Assembly (NCBI GenBank): GCA_903907175.1
Contig: CAIVNB010000049.1
Span: forward strand, 1 to 26,742
Length of the DNA: 26,742 nt
Reading direction: 5' to 3'
Origin: an uncultured bacterium
Lineage (GTDB): Bacteria; Patescibacteriota; Minisyncoccia; Phycocordibacterales; UBA9973
Position numbers and translations under genes: made by a program. Positions 1-8,000 of the stretch are shown here, one piece after another. The notes beneath the pieces are model-generated. The model saw nothing but the letters and a program-made list of their open reading frames with translations, ran no database searches and was not told where the DNA came from. Within the stretch, counting starts at the first letter, position 1. The number at the start of each line of letters is the position of its first letter.

Positions 1-885
1 CCTATTGGTGGCAAAATAATGGGAATGAAATTAACTTCTGGTGGGCACTTAACTCACGGGCATCCACTTTCTATGACTGGTAAACTCTGGAAACCTTTAC
101 AGTTTGAATTAGATGAAAAAACTGAAATGATTGACTATGAAAAACTAAAAGAAATTGCAGTAAAAGAAAAACCAAATATTATAGTTTGTGGATTTACTGC
201 ATACCCAAGATTCGTTGATTTTAAAAAATTTAGAGAAATTGCAGATGCGTGCGGTGCCTTACTTCATGCTGACATTTCTCATTTCGCAGGATTGATCGCT
301 GGTGGGGTGTACCCATCACCATTTCCTTATGCCGACTCTGTCATGACGACGACTCACAAATCTCTCCGTGGACCTAGGCAAGCAATTCTTTTTGTAAAAA
401 AAGATAGTCTTCTAACGCCACCTGAAAAAAGAAGGGACTTTGATAAGAAATTAGACAAGATGGTTATCCCAGGACTTTTCGGTGGGCCACATGAAAACAA
501 TATTGCAGGTGTTGCTATCGCGCTAAAAGAAGCAAGTACGCCTGCATTTAAAAAATACGCAAAACAAGTTGTAGTTAATGCCAAGACCCTCGCTGATGAA
601 CTTACTCGTTTAGGTTGGCATATGGTTTCAGGTGGTACTGATTCTCACTTAATACTTATGGATACATGGATGAATGGGAAAGGAATTGGGGGAAAAGAAG
701 CAAGTGAAAAACTAGAAAAGGCGGGGATTATAGTGAACATGAATACTATTCCTGGAGATACTCGTAGTGTCATGGATCCTTCTGGGATCAGACTTGGTAC
801 CTGTGCAGAAACAACAAGAGGGAAGAAAGAGCGTGACATGATAAAAATTGCAGAGAAGATGGATAAAGTTTTGAGAAGAAAATAA
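1..885 (+). CDS. glyA: Serine hydroxymethyltransferase, 3' part (5' end outside window)
   Basis: This PLP enzyme interconverts serine and glycine and supplies one-carbon units as methylene-tetrahydrofolate in the cytosol. The reading frame is open from base 1 (P-I-G-G-K-I-M-G-M-K), so the gene begins upstream of the window and an ATG at 19 is not its start. Visible family signatures are GGHLTHG in the substrate/PLP region, the HADISHFAGLIAGG block with the PLP-contacting Asp-x-Ser-His, and TTHKSLRGPR, where the Lys of THKS is the Schiff-base lysine. The C-terminal RLGTCAETTRG block matches the usual 'R.GTPA.T.RG' segment, with Cys in place of the usual Pro. The gene ends 3 nt before the next ATG, so it probably shares a transcript with the CYTH gene. 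Identity is close to certain. Confidence 0.97.
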   Translation, partial: PIGGKIMGMKLTSGGHLTHGHPLSMTGKLWKPLQFELDEKTEMIDYEKLKEIAVKEKPNIIVCGFTAYPRFVDFKKFREIADACGALLHADISHFAGLIAGGVYPSPFPYADSVMTTTHKSLRGPRQAILFVKKDSLLTPPEKRRDFDKKLDKMVIPGLFGGPHENNIAGVAIALKEASTPAFKKYAKQVVVNAKTLADELTRLGWHMVSGGTDSHLILMDTWMNGKGIGGKEASEKLEKAGIIVNMNTIPGDTRSVMDPSGIRLGTCAETTRGKKERDMIKIAEKMDKVLRRK

Positions 886-888
886 ATT

Positions 889-1443
889 ATGATTGAAGTA
901 GAAATGCATTTTCAACCAAGCGAAAACAGGCTCAGGAAACTTCTTCTTGGTGCAGAATTTATTCGTGAAATAGAAAATCATGATGTATATTATGATTTTC
1001 CAGATTATCGACTTGCTAAGGTTGGAATAAAATTACGAAAAAGAAATGGATCTTTTGAATTAAAAATAGAAAAGTCGAAAGACATAGAAGAAGAAATTGA
1101 GAATGAAGACGAAATAAAAAAATATTTTCAAACTGATTTAGCTATTGAAAAATTTACTGAAAACAACATGGTAATTTTGACTGATTTCAAAACCAAAAGG
1201 ACAAAGTATAAGAAATGTGGATTTACTATTGATGTAGACGAATGTGATTTTGGATACAACGTATGTGAAATAGAGCTTATGGTAAAGGAGGAAAATAAGG
1301 CACAAGAAGGAAAGGAAAAAATAATAAAATTTGCTCAAGACAATGGACTTGAATTTAAAAAAATAATGGGCAAGAGAAAAACATATTTAATAAAAAATAA
1401 TTTGGAGCTCTTTAAAAAAATTTGGGGTGATCACAAATTGTGA
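889..1443 (+). CDS. CYTH-domain protein (CyaB / thiamine triphosphatase-like)
   Basis: The 184-aa protein has the layout of a CYTH (triphosphate tunnel) domain. It starts with IEVEM, giving the paired Glu (E3, E5) of the ExExK signature. A YYDFPDYRLAK strand, GIKLRKRNGSFELKIEK with alternating basic residues, and IDVDECDFGYNVCEIELMV with acidic metal ligands follow. Known CYTH members hydrolyse triphosphates such as thiamine triphosphate or inorganic triphosphate, or make cAMP; the substrate cannot be read from the sequence here. The Lys of ExExK is His (H7). The ATG follows the glyA stop by 3 nt with no Shine-Dalgarno sequence, and the gene ends in TGA. Family call is good, activity uncertain. 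Confidence 0.82.
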   Translation: MIEVEMHFQPSENRLRKLLLGAEFIREIENHDVYYDFPDYRLAKVGIKLRKRNGSFELKIEKSKDIEEEIENEDEIKKYFQTDLAIEKFTENNMVILTDFKTKRTKYKKCGFTIDVDECDFGYNVCEIELMVKEENKAQEGKEKIIKFAQDNGLEFKKIMGKRKTYLIKNNLELFKKIWGDHKL

Positions 1444-1452
1444 TATAAAAAT

Positions 1453-1908
1453 ATGGAACAAGAAAAGAAAAAAGTAGGAGGAGGGGTAGGGATAATGATA
1501 ATGAAGAATGGGAAAATTCTTTTAGGGAAAAGGCATGATGATCCCGAAAAGGCGAGTTCTGCATTGCGTGGTGAAGGCACTTGGACGATGCCGGGAGGGA
1601 AACTTGATTTTGGGGAATCTTTTGAAGATGGAGCTAGACGTGAAGTTTTTGAGGAAACTGGATTAAAGTTAAATACCATAAAAGTAACTTCTTTGAATAA
1701 TAATAAAAATGAACATGCTCACTACATAACAATAGGCCTATTTTGTGATGATTTTGAAGGGGAACCACAGGTTCTAGAACCTGATGAAATAACAGAATGG
1801 CAATGGTTTAGTTTAGACAATCTTCCTAGCCCAATGTATTTCCCAAGTGCTAGGATGATTGAAAACTATAAAAGAAAAGAATTTTATATACCAGAATCAG
1901 ATAAATAG
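1453..1908 (+). CDS. Nudix hydrolase, NUDT15/MutT-like
   Basis: This 151-aa protein has a complete Nudix box at residues 49-71: Gly49, Glu55, then R63-E64-V-x-E67-E68-x-G70-L, with all metal-binding Glu present. The surrounding sequence (GVGIMIMKNGKILLGKR, the GEGTWTMPGGKLDFGES segment, HYITIGLFCDDF, and LEPDEITEWQWFSLDNLP) resembles the NUDT15/MTH2-like group that cleaves modified nucleoside triphosphates. The likely role is nucleotide-pool sanitation or general NDP-X hydrolysis; substrate unproven. It sits 9 nt after the CYTH gene and before thymidylate kinase and dUTPase, which fits a nucleotide-maintenance cluster. No Shine-Dalgarno sequence precedes the ATG. Confidence 0.9.
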   Translation: MEQEKKKVGGGVGIMIMKNGKILLGKRHDDPEKASSALRGEGTWTMPGGKLDFGESFEDGARREVFEETGLKLNTIKVTSLNNNKNEHAHYITIGLFCDDFEGEPQVLEPDEITEWQWFSLDNLPSPMYFPSARMIENYKRKEFYIPESDK

Positions 1909-1928
1909 CTTTCTTAAAATAGAATTTT

Positions 1929-1943
1929 TGCTATGATGTCTAT
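1929..1943 (+). promoter_or_regulatory. Extended -10 promoter of tmk, leaderless
   Basis: TGC plus TATGAT (1932-1937) forms an extended -10 box. Six nucleotides separate it from the ATG at 1944, which puts the expected transcription start on the A of the start codon. No clear -35 box is present. Confidence 0.6.
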
Positions 1944-2648
1944 ATGGTAAAAAGTAAGAAAATCAAAGGGAAACTCATTGTAATAGATGGCATAGATGGA
2001 AGTGGAAAAAGTACACAAATTGATTTATTGATAAAAAAAATGAAAGAAGATGGGCTTAAGGTTAAAATGATTCATTTCCCACATTATGAAAATTTTTTTG
2101 GTGGTTTTATTGGGCATTGTTTAAGCGAACAATATTATAATTTTCTAGATACTCATCCAAAGATAGTTTCTGTTTTATACGCAGCTGATAGATGGGAATC
2201 AAGCGAAGGGATTAAAAAAATGCTAGATGGTGGCGTCACCGTTGTTTTAGACAGGTATGTTAGCGCAAATCAAATTCATCAAGGAGGGAAAATAAAAAGT
2301 ACAAAAAAAAGGAATGATTTTATGAAATGGCTTGATCAAATGGAGTATAAAGTTTTTAAAATTCCAAGGCCAGATATAACTTTATATTTAGATTTACCGA
2401 CAAAGATTGTGCTTGGGCTTTTAAAAAAACGAGATAGTAGTAAAATTAAAAGGAAATATCTAAAGAAAAAAAAAGATGTGCATGAAGCGGACGTAAATTT
2501 TCTTATTAATTCTCGCAAGAGTGCGCTCAAGCTCTCAACAGAGATTCCTAATTTTATAAAAATAGAATGCTCAGAAAAAGGAAAAATTTTATCCCGTGAA
2601 AAAATTCATGATATGGTCTACGAAAAAGTAAAAAAAATAATAAAATAA
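1944..2648 (+). CDS. tmk: Thymidylate kinase
   Basis: The enzyme phosphorylates dTMP to dTDP for DNA synthesis. The P-loop is GIDGSGKST at residues 16-24, the DRY motif occurs in VVLDRYVSANQ, and PDITLYLDLP matches the core strand that precedes the LID. The LID region is unusually rich in Lys/Arg. At 234 aa it is slightly longer than typical bacterial Tmk (about 205-215 aa), mainly through the basic segment around KRKYLKKKKDVHEADV. The start at 1944 is supported by a -10 box six bases upstream. It runs straight into dut with no spacer (TAA then ATG at 2649), so dTTP synthesis and dUTP removal are probably co-expressed. Confidence 0.9.
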   Translation: MVKSKKIKGKLIVIDGIDGSGKSTQIDLLIKKMKEDGLKVKMIHFPHYENFFGGFIGHCLSEQYYNFLDTHPKIVSVLYAADRWESSEGIKKMLDGGVTVVLDRYVSANQIHQGGKIKSTKKRNDFMKWLDQMEYKVFKIPRPDITLYLDLPTKIVLGLLKKRDSSKIKRKYLKKKKDVHEADVNFLINSRKSALKLSTEIPNFIKIECSEKGKILSREKIHDMVYEKVKKIIK

Positions 2649-3071
2649 ATGAAAATAAAAGTTAAAAAGTTAAAAGAAGATGTAAAATTACCACAGTATG
2701 CCCATCCAGGGGATGTGGGGATGGATCTGTATTCGATGGAAACAATTACCATAAAACCTGGAGAACATTCGAGACTTTGGCATGGTTTTGCATTAGAGTT
2801 TCCCGAGGGGTTTGCAGCAATAGTGATGGATAAGTCTAGCATTTCAAAAGCGGGGCTTGGTCACATGGGTGGAGTTTTTGATGCTGGGTACAGAGGAGAA
2901 TATAATACTCATTTAGTAAATTTGTCAGATAAATCCTATACTATAGAGAAGGGAGATAAAGTTTCACAACTAGTTATCGTACCCGTGTCTATTGTAGAAT
3001 TAGAAGAGGTTAAAGAACTTTCAGACTCATCACGTGGAGAAGGTGCTTTTGGTTCAACGGGGAGAAAATAA
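2649..3071 (+). CDS. dut: dUTP diphosphatase (trimeric dUTPase)
   Basis: The enzyme converts dUTP to dUMP and PPi, keeping uracil out of DNA and giving the precursor of dTMP. All five trimeric dUTPase motifs are in order in 140 aa: AHPGDVGMDLYS (motif 1), MDKSSISKAGL (2, with DKSS for the usual PRSS), GVFDAGYRGE (3, residues 75-84, catalytic Asp78), KGDKVSQLVIVP (4) and RGEGAFGSTG (5, residues 129-138), the glycine-rich C-terminal lid. It begins at the base after the tmk stop, and its TAA shares one A with the argS ATG (TAATG), so translation is probably coupled. Confidence 0.93.
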   Translation: MKIKVKKLKEDVKLPQYAHPGDVGMDLYSMETITIKPGEHSRLWHGFALEFPEGFAAIVMDKSSISKAGLGHMGGVFDAGYRGEYNTHLVNLSDKSYTIEKGDKVSQLVIVPVSIVELEEVKELSDSSRGEGAFGSTGRK

Positions 3072-4822
3072 TGATTCAAGAACAAATAAAAAATTTAATA
3101 AAAGAATCTCTAAAAAATTTCAAAATAGAGGCAAAAGATGTTTCCTTAGAACACCCAGTAGATTTGAGTATGGGTGACTATTCGACAAATATTGCAATGG
3201 TGTATGGGAAAGAATTAAAAACTAACCCAAAAGAACTTGCGGAAAAAATTACTGCAGAATTAAACAAAAATTTACCAAAAGAAATTTCAAAAATTGAACC
3301 AAAAAATGGTTTTATTAATTTTTATTTTTCCAAAGAATTTTTTGCTGAAAACATAAGAGGAATTTTAGAGAATAAAGATTTTGCAAAAAATAATCTTTAT
3401 TTAGGTAAAAAAGTAATGATCGAATATACTCAACCAAATCCTTTTAAACCTTTTCACATTGGTCATCTAATGAGTAATGCCATAGGTGAATCGCTTTCTC
3501 GTCTTTTTGAGAAAAGTGGGGCAGAGGTAATACGGGCAAATTACCAAGGAGACATTGGTCTCCATGTAGCGAAAGCGATTTATGGACTTTTGAAATTTGG
3601 TATGCCGAGTGATACAAAAACCATTGAGGAACAAGCAGAATATATAGGAGGATGTTATTCAAGAGGTAGTAATCTATACGAAACAGACCATACTGTTAAA
3701 AAACAAATTGATGAAATAAATAAAAAGATTTATGACAAAAGTGACAAGAAAATCAACGAAGTTTACAGTTGGGGGAGAGGAGTTACTCTGGCTGCTTTTG
3801 AAGTAATTTATAAAGTTTTGGGAACAAAATTTGATAAATATTTTTTTGAAAGCGAGATGATAGAGATTGGAAAGAAAATAGTAAAGCAAAATACTCCCAA
3901 AATTTTTGAGAAATCTGATGGTGCGATTGTTTTTCATGCCGAAAAATACGATCCAAAACTTCATACTAGAGTTTTTATAAGTTCACAAGGGTTACCTACA
4001 TATGAAACAAAAGAGATTGGTCTCACGATGACTAAATTTAAGTCTGGTTTATTTTCAAAAAAATTAGATCTTTCTGTCGTAACTACTGCTATTGAGCAAG
4101 CTGAATATATGAAAGTTGTACAAAAAGCAGTTTCTATAATGTATCCTAAATTGGAAAAGAGAATGAAACATATTACTCATGGCATGATGCGTTTTGCGAC
4201 AAGTAAAATGTCTTCAAGGACTGGAAACATAATTACTGGTGAATCTTTAATAAAAAATTCTAAAGCTGAAATCGAACAGAAAATAACAGAAAGAAATTTT
4301 ACCAACGAAGAAAAGAAAGAGATATCTGAAATTGTTGGTATCGCTGCGTTAAAATATTCAATATTAAAACAAGCTGTTGGTGGTGATATTATTTATGATT
4401 TTGAAAAATCCATATCTTTTGATGGAGATTCGGGGCCATATTTACAATATTCGTACACCAGAGCTAAATCAGTATTAGAAAAAGCAAAAAATGAAAATAT
4501 TTATTTTCCAGTATTGGACTCAAAGAATCCAAAAAAGTTGGACGTTCTTTTGCCGGCAAATTGGGGGACCACAGAAGTAGAAAAAATATTATACAAATTC
4601 CCTGAAGTAGTGAAGTATTCTACCGAAAGATTTGAGCCGCACCATATTGCAAATTACTTAATAGAACTTGCTCGTGCTTTTAATGCTTTTTACGGTAACA
4701 CTAAAATAGTAGATAAAGATGACCCAGCTTCATTGTATAAAATTGCTTTAACAGAGAGCTTTTCTATTGTTATGAAAGATGGTCTATGGCTTCTTGGCAT
4801 CAAGGTTCCAGAAAAAATGTAA
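3071..4822 (+). CDS. argS: Arginine--tRNA ligase
   Basis: This class I synthetase charges tRNA-Arg with arginine. At 583 aa it is close to the usual 550-600. The N-terminal additional domain (residues about 1-110) ends in GFINFYFSKEFF. The catalytic domain carries HIGH (129-132) in KPFHIGHLMSNAIGES, then GDIGLHVAKAIYG, and the KMSKS loop reads KMSSR (379-383) in ATSKMSSRTGN. The DALR anticodon-binding domain forms the C-terminus: GPYLQYSYTRAKSVL, then LARAFNAFYGNTKIV, and a terminal helix. Its ATG overlaps the dut stop by one base. It ends against the terminator of a probable minus-strand RNA. Confidence 0.96.
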   Translation: MIQEQIKNLIKESLKNFKIEAKDVSLEHPVDLSMGDYSTNIAMVYGKELKTNPKELAEKITAELNKNLPKEISKIEPKNGFINFYFSKEFFAENIRGILENKDFAKNNLYLGKKVMIEYTQPNPFKPFHIGHLMSNAIGESLSRLFEKSGAEVIRANYQGDIGLHVAKAIYGLLKFGMPSDTKTIEEQAEYIGGCYSRGSNLYETDHTVKKQIDEINKKIYDKSDKKINEVYSWGRGVTLAAFEVIYKVLGTKFDKYFFESEMIEIGKKIVKQNTPKIFEKSDGAIVFHAEKYDPKLHTRVFISSQGLPTYETKEIGLTMTKFKSGLFSKKLDLSVVTTAIEQAEYMKVVQKAVSIMYPKLEKRMKHITHGMMRFATSKMSSRTGNIITGESLIKNSKAEIEQKITERNFTNEEKKEISEIVGIAALKYSILKQAVGGDIIYDFEKSISFDGDSGPYLQYSYTRAKSVLEKAKNENIYFPVLDSKNPKKLDVLLPANWGTTEVEKILYKFPEVVKYSTERFEPHHIANYLIELARAFNAFYGNTKIVDKDDPASLYKIALTESFSIVMKDGLWLLGIKVPEKM

Positions 4823-4852
4823 AAACCAGCAAGCTGCGCGCAACCTGCTGGT
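4821..4852 (-). terminator. Rho-independent terminator of the minus-strand RNA
   Basis: Arms 4825-4831 and 4846-4852 pair perfectly over 7 bp (ACCAGCA/TGCTGGT), with a GC-rich loop containing TGCGCGCA. On the minus strand the stem is followed by TTTTTACATTTTTT. On the plus strand it is followed by CAAAC, so it works as a terminator only for minus-strand transcription. Confidence 0.7.
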
Positions 4853-5004
4853 CAAACTAGTCACTTGAAATAACCATAATGATAAGGTGTAAACTACGAT
4901 CTTCACTAAAAGGATCTTTTCCGGAAGATAATTAAAGATTTCTCCAATATCATGAAGGGACCTAGTTTATCTACAAACATCTGATTATTAAGGAGGAACA
5001 AGTT
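4821..5004 (-). ncRNA. Putative structured small RNA, about 180 nt, antiparallel to argS/ileS
   Basis: The 240-bp gap between argS and ileS has no credible gene, but on the minus strand it has a full transcription unit: a promoter-like pair (5011-5039), a foldable body, and a hairpin followed by a T-run. The body folds into one long rod of three nested helices: 4854-4866 with 4955-4968 (13 nt on one side, with one bulge and one mismatch), 4879-4887 with 4944-4953, and an apical hairpin 4899-4912 with 4916-4929. Near its 5' end lies CCUCCUUA (about 4989-4996), identical to the anti-Shine-Dalgarno tail of 16S rRNA. Length and rod shape recall 6S RNA, but I see no primary-sequence match to 6S, SRP, RNase P or tmRNA. 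Existence is an inference from structure and signals; the function is unknown. Confidence 0.5.
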
Positions 5005-5010
5005 ATCGTG

Positions 5011-5039
5011 AGTTTATTCTTTTTGCTTTCAAAATGCAA
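5011..5039 (-). promoter_or_regulatory. Promoter of the minus-strand RNA
   Basis: Read on the minus strand: TTGCAT (5039-5034), a 17-bp spacer, then TAAACT (5016-5011). This gives a start near 5004. The match to consensus is moderate; spacing is ideal. It lies back to back with the ileS promoter. Confidence 0.45.
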
Positions 5040-5061
5040 GGTTTTTTGCTAATATCTATTT
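5027..5061 (+). promoter_or_regulatory. Extended -10 promoter of ileS, leaderless
   Basis: TGC-TAATAT (5047-5055) is an extended -10 box, with a weak TTTCAA (5027-5032) 17 bp upstream. Six bases separate the -10 box from the ATG at 5062, so the mRNA should begin at the start codon. Confidence 0.6.
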
Positions 5062-8000
5062 ATGGACAATAATAAATCTGATTCTGCTCTTAGGGAAGAA
5101 AAAATTTTACAATTTTGGAAAGAGCGGGATATATTTCAAAAAAGCTTAAAAAAAGAAGCGCCACGTGGAAAATATGTTTTTTATGATGGTCCACCGTTTG
5201 CTACAGGGACTCCTCATTATGGGCATATTCTTGGTAGTACTGCAAAAGATGTTATTGGGCGATATCAAACAATGCGTGGGTTTACTGTGCCTCGTCGCTG
5301 GGGTTGGGATTGTCATGGACTACCAATTGAAAACATTGTTGAAAAAGATTTAAATATTTCTGGGAAAAAAGCAATTGAAGAATTAGGGATAGATAGATTT
5401 GTTGAACACGCTCGAAGTAAAGTTTTGACCTATGTTTCCGAATGGGAAAAGACTATCGATCGCATTGGTAGATGGGTTGATTTTAAAGATTCGTACAAGA
5501 CTATGGACAACACTTTTATCGAGAGTGTTTGGTGGGCTCTTGGAGAATTAAATAAAAAAGAATTACTTTACGAGGGGGTACGAGTGCTTGCGTATTGCCC
5601 ACGTTGCGAGACGCCAATTGCAAATTCTGAGATTGCAATGGACAATAGCTATAAAGATATTACAGATATTTCTGTCTATGTGAAATTTAAATTAATTGGT
5701 GAAGCCAATACATACCTACTTGCCTGGACTACGACTCCATGGACATTGCCAGGAAATACTGCTATAGCAGTCAATAATGATATTGCTTATCTATATATTT
5801 CCAATGATTCCCCAACAGGAAAGGAAATTTTAATTCTTGCAAAAGATCGCTATGAATCATTAAAAGATAAATTTACAAATCCTGAAATTATAAAAGAAGT
5901 ACAAGGGTCAAAGCTTGTTGGCATGTCTTATGAACCAGTTTTTTCGTATTACAAAAATATTGATATGCCAAACAAAAAGAATATTTGGAAAGTTTGGCAT
6001 GCAGATTTTGTAACGTTAGATAAAGGCACAGGCATCGCCCATGAAGCTCCCGCTTTTGGTGAAGAAGATATGGGGCTTGCCAAAGAGTACAATATTCCTT
6101 TTATTCGTCACGTTGAACCAAATGGTACATTTACGAAGGACGTTATTGATTTTGTTGGCATAAAGGTTAAACCAAAAGAAGATGGTCAGTCAACTGATGT
6201 TTTAATAATTAAACATTTAGCCAAAGAAGGAAAACTTTTTGCCAAAGAAAAGATAATTCACTCATACCCACATTGTTATCGCTGCGAAACGCCACTTCTT
6301 TACTACGCACTTCCATCTTGGTTTGTGAATATTCAGAAGGTAAAAACCAATTTACTTAAAGATGCAGAATCTATGAATTGGGTACCTTCTCATTTAAAAG
6401 ATGGACGTTTCAAAAATACAATGGAAGCAGCTCCTGACTGGACCATTTCACGCAATCGCTACTGGGCGAGCCCGCTTCCTATTTGGAAATCTTATTCTGG
6501 TAAAATGATGTTTGTAAATTCTCTGGATGATTTAAAATCAAAAACTAAAAGATCTGGCAATAGATATTTTATGGTACGACACGGAGAGTCTGAAAATAAT
6601 GTTTTGAATAGAGTATCTTGTAATATCAATGCAGAATTTCATTTGACAGACAAAGGGGAAGGACAGATAAAAGAATCTGCTAAAAATTTTAAAGATGTCA
6701 ATTTTGATTATATATTTTCTTCTCCTATAATGAGAACGAAAGAAACAGCTAATTTGTTTAAAAAAGAATTAAATTCATCAGTAGATATTATTTTTGATGA
6801 TAGATTAAGAGAATTAAATTTTGGTGACTATGAAGATCGTCTTGTTTCAGAATGCGAAAGAAGATCTGAAGTAAGTGAGGTAGAAAGATTGTCTGTGAGA
6901 TTTCCAAATGGAGAATCACATAATGACATTAGGAAAAGAATTGGCCATTTTTTATATGAGCTAGAATCAAAACATAAAAATAAAAATATCCTAATTGTTA
7001 CTCATGGAGATCCAGTATGGCTGGCAAGTGCTATAGCAAATTCTTTAGGTAAAGAAGAAACAATTGCCTTAAAAAAGAATTATCCTAAAAATGGTGAAAT
7101 AAAAGAATTAGATTTTATTCCACTTCCACATAATGAAAATTATGAACTTGATTTACATCGTCCATATATTGACGCTACGATACTTGTTAACGAAAACGGA
7201 GAAGAATATAAAAGAATTTTAGAAGTTATCGACTGCTGGTTTGAGTCTGGTTCGATGCCTTTTGCCCAAGACCATTTTCCATTTGAGAATAAAGATTGGC
7301 AAAAAAATAATTTTCCATCGGGCTTTGTGGCGGAATATATAGCCCAAACCAGAACTTGGTTTTATTATACTCATGTTATCTCTTCCATCCTGTTTAACCA
7401 AGCACCATTTAAGAATGTTGTTACCACAGGTACTATTTTGGCAGAAGATGGCCAAAAAATGTCAAAATCAAAAAATAATTTTCCTGATCCATGGATTTTA
7501 TTTAATAAATACGGTGTTGACGCACTCCGTTTTTATTTAATGTCTTGTCCCGTAATGAAAGGAGAAGATATTAATTTTTCAGAAAAAGCAGTTCAAGATA
7601 TTTCAAATAAAATAATCAACAGACTAAACAATGTCCTGGCTTTTTATGAGCTTTATCCAAAGTTAGAAAAGAGTTGGTATGAAGAGGATATAAATATTTT
7701 AAAACATGAAAATATTTTAGATAAATGGATTTCTGTTCGATTAAATGAACTTATGGCGGAAGTTACAAACGGTATGGAGAGTTACGATATGGCCCAAGCC
7801 ACAAAGCCGATTGAGTTGTTTATTGAAGATTTGTCTACTTGGTATTTACGTCGTTCTAGAGATGGGATTAAAGATGGGGATGAAAAAACAAGACAAACCT
7901 TGTATTTTGTTTTAAAAACTCTTGCAAAAATAATGGCGCCGTTTGTTCCATTTTTGGCAGAAGATATTTGGCAGAAATTAAAAAGTGATACAGACGAAGA

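Noticed and set aside
712..981. Minus-strand open frame opposite the glyA/CYTH boundary, and many similar ones (for example 3674-3964, 11954-12259, 12189-12500, 12609-12929)
   Set aside because: They are rich in Phe, Tyr, Leu and Ser as expected for the complement of AT-rich genes, overlap strong genes on the other strand, and have no recognisable domain or promoter.
4990..5052. Leader peptide with a perfect AAGGAGG and GTG start (14 codons, 5008-5052)
   Set aside because: The peptide has no Ile codons, the spacing of 11 nt is long, and its stop overlaps the ileS -10 box. The AAGGAGG is better explained as the complement of the minus-strand RNA motif.
4822..5061. T-box or attenuator controlling ileS
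   Set aside because: There is no T-box TGGNACCGCG sequence, the terminator works only on the minus strand, and the ileS promoter lies after the whole region.
6553..7101. Frameshift or chimeric assembly inside ileS
   Set aside because: The frame is continuous, the inserted domain is complete with all catalytic residues, and both joins fall between intact IleRS blocks. Misassembly cannot be fully excluded without reads.
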